NCBI GenBank assembly: GCA_003255025.1
Contig: QANY01004770.1
Coordinates: 2,843,891 to 2,907,890 of the forward strand
From: Datisca glomerata
Lineage: Eukaryota; Streptophyta; Magnoliopsida; Cucurbitales; Datiscaceae
DNA: 64,000 nucleotides
Reading direction: 5' to 3'
Each line of letters begins with the position of its first letter. Position 1 is the first letter of the stretch. Shown here piece by piece: positions 11,911-22,853 of the stretch. Under the pieces are notes generated by a model that worked only from the letters and a program-made list of their open reading frames with translations, did no database searches and was not told the origin of the DNA. Made by a program: the position numbers and the translations under genes.

Positions 11911-12933
11911 TGTGTTGACATGATATATTAGGTTATTTTCTCCTTACCCCTTTATCTCTCCCTCTCACTTTTGTGAGGCACCTCTTATCTCTCCCTCTCT
12001 CTTGTGTGTGGCACCCTCTCTCTCTCTCCCTCTCTCTCGTGCAACACTCCCTTGCACGAAAATCTATTCTCTTTTTCACCACTTAAGAACCCTAATAGCT
12101 AAGTAGGGATAGTCTCTGGTCGGTGGTGGTTGTGGCATAAGACTAAGATCATGTTGATTCAGATGACACTATCGGTAAATTCGTATTCCTCTTTTCAACA
12201 TAAATTGTATCATTTTTGTTTGGCATGATTTTTGAACAAGACTTAGGTTAAAACATGTATTAAGGTTTATTAACGTTTCAAAAATTTATATTCCTATTTA
12301 TGTTTTAAAAAAAGTTTTGATTTTTTTTCAAGACTGGAAATTTTGGGTTCACTGTACACTATGAAAATGAATTGATGTTTTAGAACTCAAATGAGGGAAT
12401 TTAAATATGAAAGATTTAGGATATATTCTTAACATGTTGTAACGGGTTCTGTATAAAAATTAGGACACAATTCGATCTCTGCAATGTTTTATAATTTTTG
12501 GAAATGTTTGTTTCATACAGGGGGGAAACTGTTTTTTGGTATTCAAGTTTAGAGTTGTTACTGTATTGAGATCAGCTCGGTTTAACCTAAAACTTTTACT
12601 CTATCATTTTGGATACATTTAGTATTATTGTGAATTTTCAGAAGTTTTCTATAAGTTTTTCTTACTGAAAAATATTTTCAAATGTTACAACTTTAGTTGA
12701 AAAAAATAGTTTTCTGTGTTGAGATAGTTTTCACATTTTCAACTCATTCGACCTCAGAATTTTACGAGATTAATTATGTGAAACTATGATATATTAGAGA
12801 TGATCCATTAAGAATCTTATAATTTTTTGAAAATCCTAGATTTGTTGTGTCAGTTTTACCGCATCTACGCTTTAGGGTTAGTTTTTGATTTTTTGGAGCG
12901 TATCGTTCTGAGAATTTTAGTGTTATCTGTCTC

Positions 12934-13109
12934 AGGAGTTTTGATTTCGTAATTTCTTTAGTGAGAAATCTTGTAAGAAAAATCTTACGTATATAACAAG
13001 TGTTTTTGTGTCTGAAAATCTTAGATTAAAACTCTGAATGTTCGTCGACTGTGTTGATTGTAGCCTTATGATGTTATCAATGTGTTGTTGTGCTTATTTT
13101 TCTGATGAT
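12934..13109 (+). repeat. Direct repeat copy 1 (about 176 bp)
   Basis: Starts AGGAGTTTTGATTTCG and is repeated with a few changes at 13192-13367. The offset is 258 bp, so about 80 bp of AT-rich sequence separates the copies. Confidence 0.88.
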
Positions 13110-13191
13110 AATATATTGTATAATTTTGAAACTTAGAAAATAAATGAGTCATGAGATAAGAAATATTATCGTATGATCATATAATACTATC

Positions 13192-13367
13192 AGGAGTTTT
13201 GATTTCGTAATTTCTTTAGCGAAAAATCTTGTAAGCAAAATCTTACGTATATAACATGTGTTTTTGTGTCTGAAAATCTTAGATTAAAACTCTGAATGTT
13301 CATCAACTGTGTTGATTGTAGCCTTGTGATGTTATCAATGTGTTGTTGTGCTTATTTTTCTGATCAT
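13192..13367 (+). repeat. Direct repeat copy 2 (about 176 bp)
   Basis: Near-identical to 12934-13109, including AAAATCTTAGATTAAAACTC and TTGATTGTAGCCTT. Differences are single bases, so the duplication is fairly recent compared with its surroundings. Confidence 0.88.
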
Positions 13368-14446
13368 AAAATACTATGTGTCGTTAAAGTCACGTACTCA
13401 CCAACTCTCTTTTGTTTGCCTTATCCTTCGAGAAAGGTCTATGCATTACCTCGTTCTTCGGGAGACGGTCTATGAATATATTATGGTTAGTCTTGTAGGA
13501 AGGTATTATTGGAACTGGTTCCACCTTCTGGAAGGTGTAGAATGGTACTCGTGAGAAATGTCACTTGTACGTACCTAACAAGCTAACAAATCTTATCGGC
13601 GAGTAATTCTCTTCCGATATTGATGTGGTGACAAGCTCTAACGGAAGTTGGTTAGTGAACTCTGTAAGGAAAAATATGAATGATCCGAATGAATGATGAG
13701 TTCTGCACGTGAAACTCTGTAAGAAAAATGATGAGTGTTGTACGTGATTGCCTTTGTATGACATTATGTATGTACGATTTTACTTACTTAGTATACTTTT
13801 ATACTCACTCCATTTTATTCTAAAATTTTGAGATGATGAGGATGCTTTTGTATTGGATGAAGTCTAGAGTCTCAGGCACGAGACTAAAGTCAAAGTTATT
13901 TTTAGGGAAAGAATTGAAGTTTTTATTTTATTTTGTTAAAGTTTCAACTGCTTTTATTTATTTTTTTTGTTAGACAATTGATTTATAGTCTTTAAATTCG
14001 TTAGACTCCATTAAACGATGTTTGGAAATCAGTCATAATAAATAAGACTTTGTTTAAGTTTTAATTTTATTATTGATTAGTTAAAAAAAGTTTTGACCTA
14101 GATTTCGTGAGCTTTTTGCATTAAATATTAAAGGAAATTTGGGTAAAATTTTCAGGCTGTTACAATATGTATATCAATATTCTGTAACTTTCTACATCTT
14201 GATTATAAATGTTAGTACACTTAAAATGCCTTGACATCATCAAAATAGTCTCTATAAGACCTAGAGTCAACATGAATACCATTTACGAGGGAAGTGCCAT
14301 CTATTTATAGGGATTTGAGGATGGAATATAGCCCATATTCAATGAATCCCTTTGTCTTTTCAGAATTTGAGTCATCCCACGCTGAATGTTTGTGCCTTGG
14401 CATGCATCTAATGTGATCTCGAATTGTTTGTTGACTTAGTTGTGGA

Positions 14447-15621
14447 TAGAGGTGGCAATCGGGTCGGCTCGAGTTGTTCACGGGCTGGTCCCGGGCCTTT
14501 TTAGGTGGTTCACGGGCCGGTTCCAGGCTGAGCCACTAGAATTTTAGGGAGGCCCAGAATGGACCACTAAACTGACCCGTGTACTTACGGTCTGAGCCTA
14601 TGACAGTCCGGGACGGGCCAGTTCACGGGTCAGTCCCGATTAAATAACTGGGCCGACCCATTTTTCCTGCCTTTAATGTGATGTAATTCTAAAAAATGTA
14701 GATGGGGTGACGAATAGATAAAGTGTAGAAATTATCACTAAGCTATGTAGAAGTCATGTTGCTTTTCTTTTAATTATTTTCCTTTCTTACTTGAGAATTT
14801 CAATAGAAAAACTTATCATACTAAGTAAATAATTATTTTATTCATTGAATTAAATAGTTACATCACTATAAATTAAGTAAATCCCAATAAAGTATTCATT
14901 TAAACAAAAAATTATAATAATCATGGAAACTCTAAGTATCATAAATTTATTATTTATTATTTATTAAATTTGAAAGTTGCATAACTATAAATTAGGCACA
15001 TCCCAACTAGGTTGGCACCTACCTATTTATCAATCATTTGCATCAATCTAAAAAATTAACCCCCTCTCCGAGCTAGCCTCTTTTAAAACTTTATTGGAAA
15101 AAACCCCATAGAAAAACTCAGAAAAGGAAAAAGAGTATAGCCATATACTCATAAGATTGTCTTTGAAATAAATTAATAGCACTATCGTTTGCACTAGTAT
15201 TATCAAGAGTGATATTGAAAGTTCTATTAAAAATATTATATTCACGCAATATACTCATAATATATTGAAAAATCACATTACACATGTGAGGGTAATCACA
15301 TAATCGAAAACCTAGTATTCTTTTATTTAACTCTCATCTATGATCAATAACATATTTATGTGTATTAAGATACACAATATTTAAACAAGCTTTATCTTGG
15401 TCTATTGGTAAGTAGTGTGATTTGTAAGAGAGAGGTCATCAAGGGTTCAAGCTCCAATACATGTACAATTTTTTAAATTTTTAGATAAAGGGAGAATGCC
15501 ACAAGTCGGGTCAGGCTCTAGACCTGAAATGAAAGACCCGTGAGGGTTCGGGCTTGACTTGCGGGCCTGAACCGGTCTGGTGTTGTTCATACATGAACGA
15601 GCCGGCTCCGTGTCGGGCTCT
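14447..15621. mobile_element. hAT-like non-autonomous element, right end lost
   Basis: The left end TAGAGGTGGCAATCGGGTCG is typical of plant hAT ends. GC-rich subterminal DNA with repeated CACGGGC / GGCCGG motifs lies at 14455-14660, and again inverted at 15505-15620 (GAGCCGGCTCCGTGTCGGGC). AT-rich DNA fills the middle. The expected right terminus is missing; copia LTR sequence begins at about 15622. No 8-bp duplication can be shown. Confidence 0.6.
15390..15465 (+). other. tRNA-like segment inside the hAT-like element
   Basis: Contains TGGTCTATTGGTAAGTAG, like a tRNA A box, and 43 bp later GGGTTCAAGCTCC, like a B box. It lacks a convincing acceptor stem, so it is a pseudo-tRNA or tRNA-derived piece and not a functional gene. 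Confidence 0.35.
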
Positions 15622-16013
15622 CAGAGTTTTGTCTCAGAATAGCGCTTCTCCAAAATCTCGAGATCTGATGTGTTGAATACATCTAGAAATAGAAAATGTG
15701 TCTTTTATTTATTCTACGTGCCCACACACGTCCTAATGTGTTTGAGATTGACTTGGAAGATCTTGATGTGGATCTCGCAGTCTGTTGTTCGTGAGATTAA
15801 AAGTTCGTTGTTTGCAAGGATCTTTGATAGACTACAAGATGTATAATTCATATATTTGTATGACTTAGATTTAATGTATAGATATATAATGGATCCGATC
15901 GAAAAAAGTGTTTTCATCTTTGGGATCTGTGACAATGAGATCGTTTATCGTTTTATAAGTTTTTGTAAAACACCACCACGCCTTCCGCCACGCATCACCG
16001 CAGATTCCAACAA
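15622..16013 (+). repeat. Copia LTR fragment, same family as 25061-27333
   Basis: Segments such as ATCTAGAAATAGAAAA, TATTCTACGTGCCCACA and GTGTGGATCTCGCAGTCT-like sequence match, in opposite orientation, the LTR at 25320-25500. It ends CAGATTCCAACA at 16013, consistent with an LTR 3' end. No internal copia coding is attached. Confidence 0.6.
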
Positions 16014-16027
16014 TAATATATATGAGT

Positions 16028-16227
16028 TGAGTGATATTTTAGAATTCTTATCAAGCCTCAACATCTATACCTCGGGGAAGTTAGAGACCAGAAAATAAGT
16101 TTAGGATCATGGGAGATTATGTGTATGGGTATGAGAGGTCATTCAACATTTAATTCCTTCAGCTATCACAAAGGTTTGCATCATGGATGCTCGCATGTAT
16201 CAAGTCAAGGCAGGGTGTATTAATAGT
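16028..16227 (+). repeat. 200-bp tandem duplication, copy 1
   Basis: Starts TGAGTGATATTTTAGAATTC and is followed directly by a second copy at 16228. Both contain TCAAGCCTCAACATCTATAC and CCTTCAGCTATCACAAAGG. Confidence 0.9.
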
Positions 16228-16427
16228 TGAATGATACTTTAGAATTCTCATCAAGCCTCAACATCTATACCTCGGGGAAGTTAAAGACCAGAAAATGAGT
16301 TTAGGACCATGAGAGATTATATGTATAGGTATGAGAGGTCATTCAACATTTAATTCCTTCAGCTATCACAAAGGTTTGCATATGGATTCTTACATGTATC
16401 AAGTCAAGGTAGGGTGTATTAAAAGCA
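16228..16427 (+). repeat. 200-bp tandem duplication, copy 2
   Basis: Head-to-tail with copy 1 and differing by scattered single bases and small gaps. Confidence 0.9.
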
Positions 16428-17145
16428 TAAAGATTTAATGCATCGTCCTTCCCCCATGTGCTCAAATAGATGATAGTGTTGGATAGGCTTTATTCATTGG
16501 GTTGTCAAAGGACCCTACAACCCTATAAATACCCCTTCTCCATCATAGTGAACGTAAGTTCACCAAATCCACACAAAAACTTCATCACATTCTCTTTGCG
16601 CTTCTAACTTTAGAATAAGAGGCCCTGAGATGAGGAAACCCACATTCGATAACCCCTCGTCTTTGGGTTAATATTACTAGTAACTATTACAGAACAATAT
16701 TATGATTAGAGATATTTGAATTCAGATCAATATTTGGTTGCTAGTTCTGTTCTAACGGTCCAGGTAAAATGGCTTACATTATGGTGTGACTGTGTGATAA
16801 TATGTAATATGCATTTACCGTTAAAATTCTAAGATGTGTGATAATTTATATTACTTGAATTGCTAATTATAACAATGTTGTAATTGTATTACATGTACTC
16901 CTATTTAAGAACGGATATGTTTCTATCCCATATTTTGTTAAGTTGGGTAATTATTTGACATAATTGTTTATGCTGATTATATTATAATGTATGGGTAAGT
17001 TGAGTAATTATTGCATATGCGTTATGTTATAAGTATGACTGATTACGTTTACATGCACTAGTATACCTGATTACATTTACATGTACTAGTATACATTATA
17101 TTTTACATATGAGCTATATGTTTAGTTATTATCATGCATTGGATA
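16428..17145. other. Non-coding flank with a promoter-like TATA box
   Basis: CCCTATAAATACCCC at 16521-16535, followed by a CA-rich segment, resembles the U3/R start of an LTR, but no matching LTR partner is found. No gene is visible. The stretch was contiguous with 29021 onward before CACTA-2 inserted. Confidence 0.35.
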
Positions 17146-17169
17146 CATTACTACAATATTGTTTTTTCA

Positions 17170-17470
17170 CAACACGTGTAAAAAATAAGTCATGACGAGA
17201 AATACAAAAGTCGTGGTCTTCTGCCTTCTTTTTTAAACTTTACGATGGTTTATAGAAGAGTCGTCGTAGTAAAATGATAAAACGACAATAGGTAGAATAC
17301 CCGTCGTATTAGTAGAAGGAAGAAAATGAAGGGGCCTGGAATCCCTATCATTTTTATAAAAGAAATACATAAAATGTCGGTAGGTAATCAACCCGTCGTT
17401 TTAGTACAACTAAAAGAATGATGAGGTCTAGAAACCCCATTGTTTTGTTTAAGAAGAAATTAACGGGGTG
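17170..17470 (+). promoter_or_regulatory. CACTA-2 left subterminal motif array
   Basis: Repeated CCCGTCGT, GTCGTCGTAG, AAAATGTCGG and AACGACAAT motifs in both orientations. It continues at 18690-18830 beyond the hAT insertion (AACGACAGGGGTTCC, AATGACGGGGG). In En/Spm such arrays bind the TNPA protein; the same role here is inferred. Confidence 0.65.
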
Positions 17471-17475
17471 TCCAA

Positions 17476-18683
17476 TAAGGTTGTCAGGATCGCGATCCAG
17501 ATCGTACGATCCTACGATCCTATAAGGGGTCAGCGATCCAGATCACGTAGAGGATAATTTTTTGGTAGGATCGTGATCCAGATCGTGGGATCGCATGGAT
17601 CGTGATCTGGCACCGATTCTGGTGCTTAAGTAAAGTAGGTGATTTTTGTCTTGTTATTAAAAAAAAGTGTTATCGGTGGGATTTGAACTCTTGTCCCTAA
17701 GCTTCATAAATGATCATTGAATCACTCAACCAACTAAGCTTGTATATAAAAAATGAACATATTTAATATTCAATTAAAGATTTGATTTGACATTTTAATT
17801 ATTTTTATGATTCACACCATTTAAAGTTATCAAAATTAGATGTACACCGCTTAAAGTTATCAAAATTAGACTAAACTCCATCACCACTATTTTATTATAT
17901 TTTTTTTTACTATTGTTACAAACTTATTAAATGTTAACTTATAACACTCCTAAACCTAACGTATTATAAATTTATAATAATGATCTTAACATATTTAATC
18001 AATAATTACTTTACATATTTATTTATTTCTCTTTTATAATAATTACCATTTAACTACTGAACCACCTATGAACATCTTTTATATTTAATTGAATATTGAC
18101 TATTTTAATGACATTTCAAATTATTTATTTTATGACTTACACTATCGATATTAGAATGAATTTTTCCACCACTATTTTATTATATTTAGACATTAATTTT
18201 ATATTGTTGCAAATTTATTAAATTTTAACTTATAAATCAAACACATTTAAACCTAATGTATCATAATAATGATCTTAACATATTTAATTAATATTTATAT
18301 TTACATATGTATTTATTTATCTTTTATAGTTTGAAACCTTTCATCTAGGAGATCACATATCTGTTTCCATGAGAACTCCACTTAATATTATGTTGTTTTA
18401 GATGACTTGATGTTAATTTTATCTTGAACTTGTTTATGTTACATTTCTTTCTTGAAAACTTAAAAGTATGAGAATTCTACTTAATATTATGTTATTTTAG
18501 ATGACTTGATGTTATATAATCATTTTCTTCAATGTATTGAAGTATTATTAGCATAAATATATATTTTTATGAATAAATTATTAAAATTTGGTAGGATCTT
18601 ATGATCCTCGATTCGATCCTACAATCCACTATCCTACACCCTTTCACCGATCTAAGGGTAGGATCGCGATCTTGACAACCTTG
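17476..18683. mobile_element. Non-autonomous hAT element with 8-bp target duplication
   Basis: Terminal repeats AGGTTGTCAGGATCGCGATC on the left and, inverted, AGGTTGTCAAGATCGCGATC on the right differ at one base. The 8-bp direct duplication GTGTCCAA lies at 17468-17475 and 18684-18691, as expected for hAT. The subterminal regions are packed with GATC-centred palindromes (about 13 GATC in 17484-17620, about 6 in 18590-18672). The interior is AT-rich and has no transposase. It lies within the left array of CACTA-2 and so is younger than that element. Confidence 0.95.
17672..17743 (-). other. tRNA-like segment inside the hAT element
   Basis: On the minus strand, CTTAGTTGGTTGAGTG resembles the D-arm/A box of a tRNA, and GAGTTCAAATCCCACC resembles the T-arm/B box. 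The spacing is roughly that of a tRNA with a long variable region. There is no good acceptor stem, so I take it as tRNA-derived. Confidence 0.4.
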
Positions 18684-18842
18684 GTGTCCAAGCCCTGTTG
18701 TGTTTGAAAATTTGATAAAACGACAGGGGTTCCAACCCTTTTATTTTTATAAAACTACATAAAATGACGGGGGATTGAACTCCTGTCATTTTTTGAACCA
18801 TATCACGACTGGGTATAGATACTTTGTCATGTTTTGAGACCT

Positions 18843-18866
18843 TATATATATATATATATATATNTA
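18843..18866. repeat. TA microsatellite with an unresolved base
   Basis: A run of TA dinucleotides ending near an N at 18864. The N marks assembly uncertainty in repeat length. Confidence 0.9.
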
Positions 18867-18869
18867 TCA

Positions 18870-19800
18870 TAACCCTGGAATTTTTTATTCCATCTTCTTC
18901 TCCCTGCCCCATGCGCGGCTGCCCCACCATTCTTGTCTCCATGCACCTCGGGATTTCTTTGCTTCCACGATCGTGCTTTAGCTTCAACCATCTTCTCATC
19001 TTTCCTCGAAGGATCCATCATCTTCATCATCCCCAACCCATCATTTTATCATCTTCTCATTATTCGGTAGTTTTTCATTCTGTCATTTTTATTCGGTAAA
19101 AAAAAATTATTCTGTAATTTGTTACTGTCTTCTTCATCATCGCAGTGCACGTTGAACTGCCGAATGGATTTCCAGATGTACAGTGAGGGTTTAATTTTGT
19201 TGAACTGTCGGATGGACTGTTGGACGTATAGACTGCTGGATGTATGGTGAGGGTTTAATTTTGTTGCTTATATAATTAGAATTAGAATTTCTTGTATAAT
19301 TGGAATTTCTTGGCTGCTAAGAGTGGTTACTTGGTTATTGTTCTTAATTCATGGCTTAATTTCTTTAATTTTATATTACCTTTTGGTGTTTTTTGTAATT
19401 TGGTTTGTTTCATTATGAATTGGGTTCTGGAAATTAGTTTGGTTTTTTTTCATGGCCATCTGGGTTTGCTTATTCTGCTGGTATTTTTTTCATTGGCCAT
19501 GGAAATTACTTTGATGAATATGTTAAGTGTTTTTCGATCCTTTTTTATATAGGGTGATAAAAAGGTTAACATGTGATCTTAGCAATCGATTAGTTTAAAG
19601 CCAAATATTATCATCTATCTATAGCATGTAAAAGATTTTGTTCTTTTTCATATAGTTACTTGTACATTTCTTTCAGAACATCATACATTTATAAATGATC
19701 TAATTTCATATAAAGTATGTATCTAAGTGTCGAATCACTACTACGATTGCCCTTTTCAACTTGAATGAATAATTAATAAGTTATGCAATTTCATAACTTG
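18870..19800 (+). other. Leader region of the TNPA-like gene of CACTA-2
   Basis: CT-rich start (18890-19080) followed by T-rich intron-like DNA and an acceptor TAG at 19801-19803. The segment GTGAGGGTTTAATTTTGTTG occurs twice (about 19183 and 19248). No convincing protein is seen. Confidence 0.5.
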
Positions 19801-19805
19801 TAGAT

Positions 19806-22245
19806 ATGGATAGAGAAGACTCGAGTGATGATAATTTGAATATCGATAACTTAGATAGATTGAATGTGGATACGATGACTAGTACGACAAATAGACGAGG
19901 GAAAAGAGGGCCAACTTAGCTCACTTCCTTAAACGTTGATAGAAGGAATTTTGAAAAAAAGAAGTTATCACAACAAATATTAAGGGACAACCGGTAGGTG
20001 AGGATGTTTCTAAATTTAAAAGCTTTATTGGAAGTTTTGTATGTTCAATTATTCCAATAACTTACAAAGATTGGGATCGCCATGTTCCAAATGAGGTGAA
20101 GGAGAAGGTGTATGAAGTTTTTTTATTGACGTATTTGCATGTTTTAAATAAATTATTTTTAGTTGTTATTCATGATTCACATTAAAGCTTTATTAATCTT
20201 TATTAATTACTTTTGGTGTATACTCAATATGTGATAGATCTAGTACTAAAAGGAAATATCTTAATGAATGATGGCGAGCTATGGCGTAAATTTAAGTATA
20301 GCCTCGATCAAAAATTTATTTTGCCTTATTTGGATGACCCCGAAAAGTTAAGGCAACCACCTCTCAAGAATAATTTCATCAAGCAACTGTATTGGGATGA
20401 GTTTGTGAAATCTCATCTTACTCCTGCATTTTTTGTAAAATCCTTTACTTTGCGTTTTAGTTTCAGGTTCATTTTTTTAATTATAGATTTTGGCACAGTT
20501 ACTATTAATTGTTGAACTGCAGAAAATAAGGTAAAAACAATAATTGATCCAGGCGTAAAATAAATATAACCATAAAAATCTCTCGAATGGGATACGCAAG
20601 ATTGGAGGAAATTTTTGTAACAATTATTTATTTGCAAATTTCTATGTATTTAGTTATTACTAACCATTATGACATCAAAAAGAAAAAGGTACTGACGAGC
20701 CAATAAATCAGGCAACGTTGTGGAAGTGTGCCCGTAAGGATAAAAAGGAAGATTCAAGGATGAGGCTGTTTAAGAAAAGGCGAAAAAATGGTAAGTGTGT
20801 TAAATTCATATTGTTTAATTAGTTTAAATTTAATATCATTAATTTGGTTTAATTATATGCATTTTAATTGTAGGACGAACTTCAGGAGAAAGGGGTGCCT
20901 ACTTCCGAAACCCAGGACATTCTCACCGTGGTTTTGGGTAATCCCGAACATGGTGGCTGCGTAAGGGGTTTAGGACATTTTATAACCCCAACCAGATATT
21001 TTAAACTTCCTCGACACAACTCAAAGGCCGGAATTGAGCAGAAATTGACTCAAGTTCATGAGCAAGTTGTGAATGAGGAGAATATAAAGTGGAGTGCCAA
21101 ATTTAAGGAGTTGGAGCAAGAGACATTTGAAGGTGATCCTAAAATAACTCCTTCATCGGATAAGGGGAGCTGCTCCAAATGCCAAGATGGGCTTTCTATG
21201 ACTCAGAGGAAAGCTGTAAAGGTATTTTCAATAAGTTATAAACTTGATTTATTTTTTTTAGTAAACAATATTTATACATACGCATACTCATAAATGTTTT
21301 AAATTATTTTAGAAAATTATGTGCAAGTTGTTTGTGGATATTGATGATGAGATTTTCGCATACATCACAATTATTAACACAAGAAGCAATGATGTTCTGG
21401 AAGGAGAGGGGAATGTATGTGTGTCAATTGATTTAGTGATGATTGATGATGTCCCTCTACCTATCCTAGTTCAGGATGAGTTGGAGACTGTGGGTCAGGC
21501 TCTGGGGTGTCATGAGCCCTAGCCTGAACATCTAGTTAGTCATATAGAGGTAATATGTTTTTTGTTTTTGTTAGTTATTTAGAAGTTGTAATAATCTTGT
21601 GTGAAACACTAAATTAGCTTTGTACTCAGGACAAATCTCTAAAGAAGAAATCTCATATGAAGCCTGTTACACAAAACCCATTGCCTATCCACGAGGCCTA
21701 AAGTATCTCTATACAACGGCTGAGAAGATGGGAGCGGATGAGGCCATTACAATCGATTATGAGATAGCCATATTTTGTTATGATAATGCTAGAACATTTT
21801 GTGATAAAGATGATAGTAAGATAATTATGTGAAATACGCAAGATATCTTACAGTGTAGTGTCAATTTATATGGAGTAAGATGCTTAGTAATCGATTCAAT
21901 AATTATATCATTTTTATAAGATGCTACTAATTGCTTATATTTTGGTGTTTTATTTATTGTAGGTCACTTTATAAGAAGTTACGAGAGTAACACATCAGCT
22001 TATTTGTCTTTGTCGATCCCTCACTCATAGGCGCAACATGGGGCAATTCGGATGAGAGAGCTCGTTACATTTTTTATATTTTGATAGCCGCGCGACCTGG
22101 GCAATATGTTAATTTTTTTATGGCAGTTCACGAGAAAATTAACGTATACAAAAGAAGAGATTGATGAAGTACGATTTGAATGGTCTGATCACTTCACTGA
22201 GTTTGTGGTCGTATTCTATGCAGACTTGTACATGTTTTTATTTGT
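19806..22245 (+). pseudogene. TNPA-like Transposase_24 protein with Ulp1-like C-terminus
   Basis: ATG 19806 follows an acceptor and gives an acidic start MDREDSSDDNLNIDNLDRLN. Then come NRRGKRGPT, a TAG at 19917 where CAG would continue, and after a frame change GQPVGEDVSKFKSFIG and IPITYKDWDRHVPNEVKEKV. Later exons give YVIDLVLKGNILMNDGELW (20213 on), SETQDILTVVLGNPEHGG and CVRGLGHFITPTRYFKLPRH (20895 on), and CKLFVDIDDEIFAYITI (21319 on). From 21640 the text changes to IAYPRGLKYLYTTAEKMGAD, and at about 22000 VFVDPSLIGATWGNSDERAR, segments that precede the catalytic core in transposon-borne Ulp1 (C48) proteases. The HWxL-type catalytic block that should follow is absent. Splice sites are plausible throughout, but stops make this copy inactive. 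Confidence 0.8.
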
Positions 22246-22289
22246 AGGTAGGGGATTAATAAAATTGAATTTTATTTTTTAATTTTTTC

Positions 22290-22560
22290 TGCATCAAACA
22301 CGACAGGTTATATATACCCCACCGTTAATGAAGTTTCAAAAGTGACGGTGTCTATATCAATTGTCATTTTTTATGTTGTTCAACAACGACGGGTTTTATA
22401 GAACCCATCGTTCTAAAAACTGCATTAATGATGGCTTATAGCCCACTCGTCATGTTTTAACACTTTACACCATGTGCCTTTAAATTTTTTATTCCTGCAC
22501 GTGGAATTGGTCATCATTCATGACATGGTATATATAACTTGTCGTCCTTGATCACACGTC
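22290..22560 (+). promoter_or_regulatory. Internal subterminal-type motif array of CACTA-2
   Basis: Motifs AACGACGGGTTTTATAGAAC, CCCATCGTTC, CACCGTTAATG, GTGACGGTG and CTCGTCATG appear in both orientations, the same kind as at the two ends. A CT-rich leader (22570-22720) follows and then the TNP2 start, so the array sits where a promoter would be. Confidence 0.6.
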
Positions 22561-22853
22561 TTTAACTAAAAATAACCGCGTGACTTCTTTTCTCTTATTC
22601 TCTCCTTTGTTTCTAATATATCGACATTGTCTCTGCGTCTCATTGTCATCTTCAATTTTCTATTTCTCCTTCGAATCAATTGTTTCCTCGTCTACTTAAA
22701 CTTGAGATCTCATTTACATTCAACAAATGATTCTCTAATTTCTTTTTTATGCATTCAATTCACAAATTTGGAATGTATATTTCATTTTTTCTCCATCTTT
22801 TTTAATTTAATTATGTTAATAATGAGTTTTCAATATATTTTTGTATTCTCAAG

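Larger units (their letters stand above)
11911..14164. repeat. LTR-like non-coding region, possibly a solo gypsy LTR
   Basis: There is no coding. The segment begins TGTGTTGACATG and ends GGCTGTTACA, has a CT-rich stretch (11985-12060) followed by a leader-like segment, and closes with T-rich DNA, all of which resembles a long Ty3/gypsy LTR. I find no target duplication at these limits, so the boundaries and the assignment are inference. Confidence 0.3.

Noticed and set aside
11911..14164. Firm call of a solo gypsy LTR
   Set aside because: No target duplication and no second LTR were found, so it is kept only as a low-confidence possibility.
15390..15465. Functional tRNA gene
   Set aside because: A- and B-box-like words are present but acceptor and anticodon stems are not convincing.
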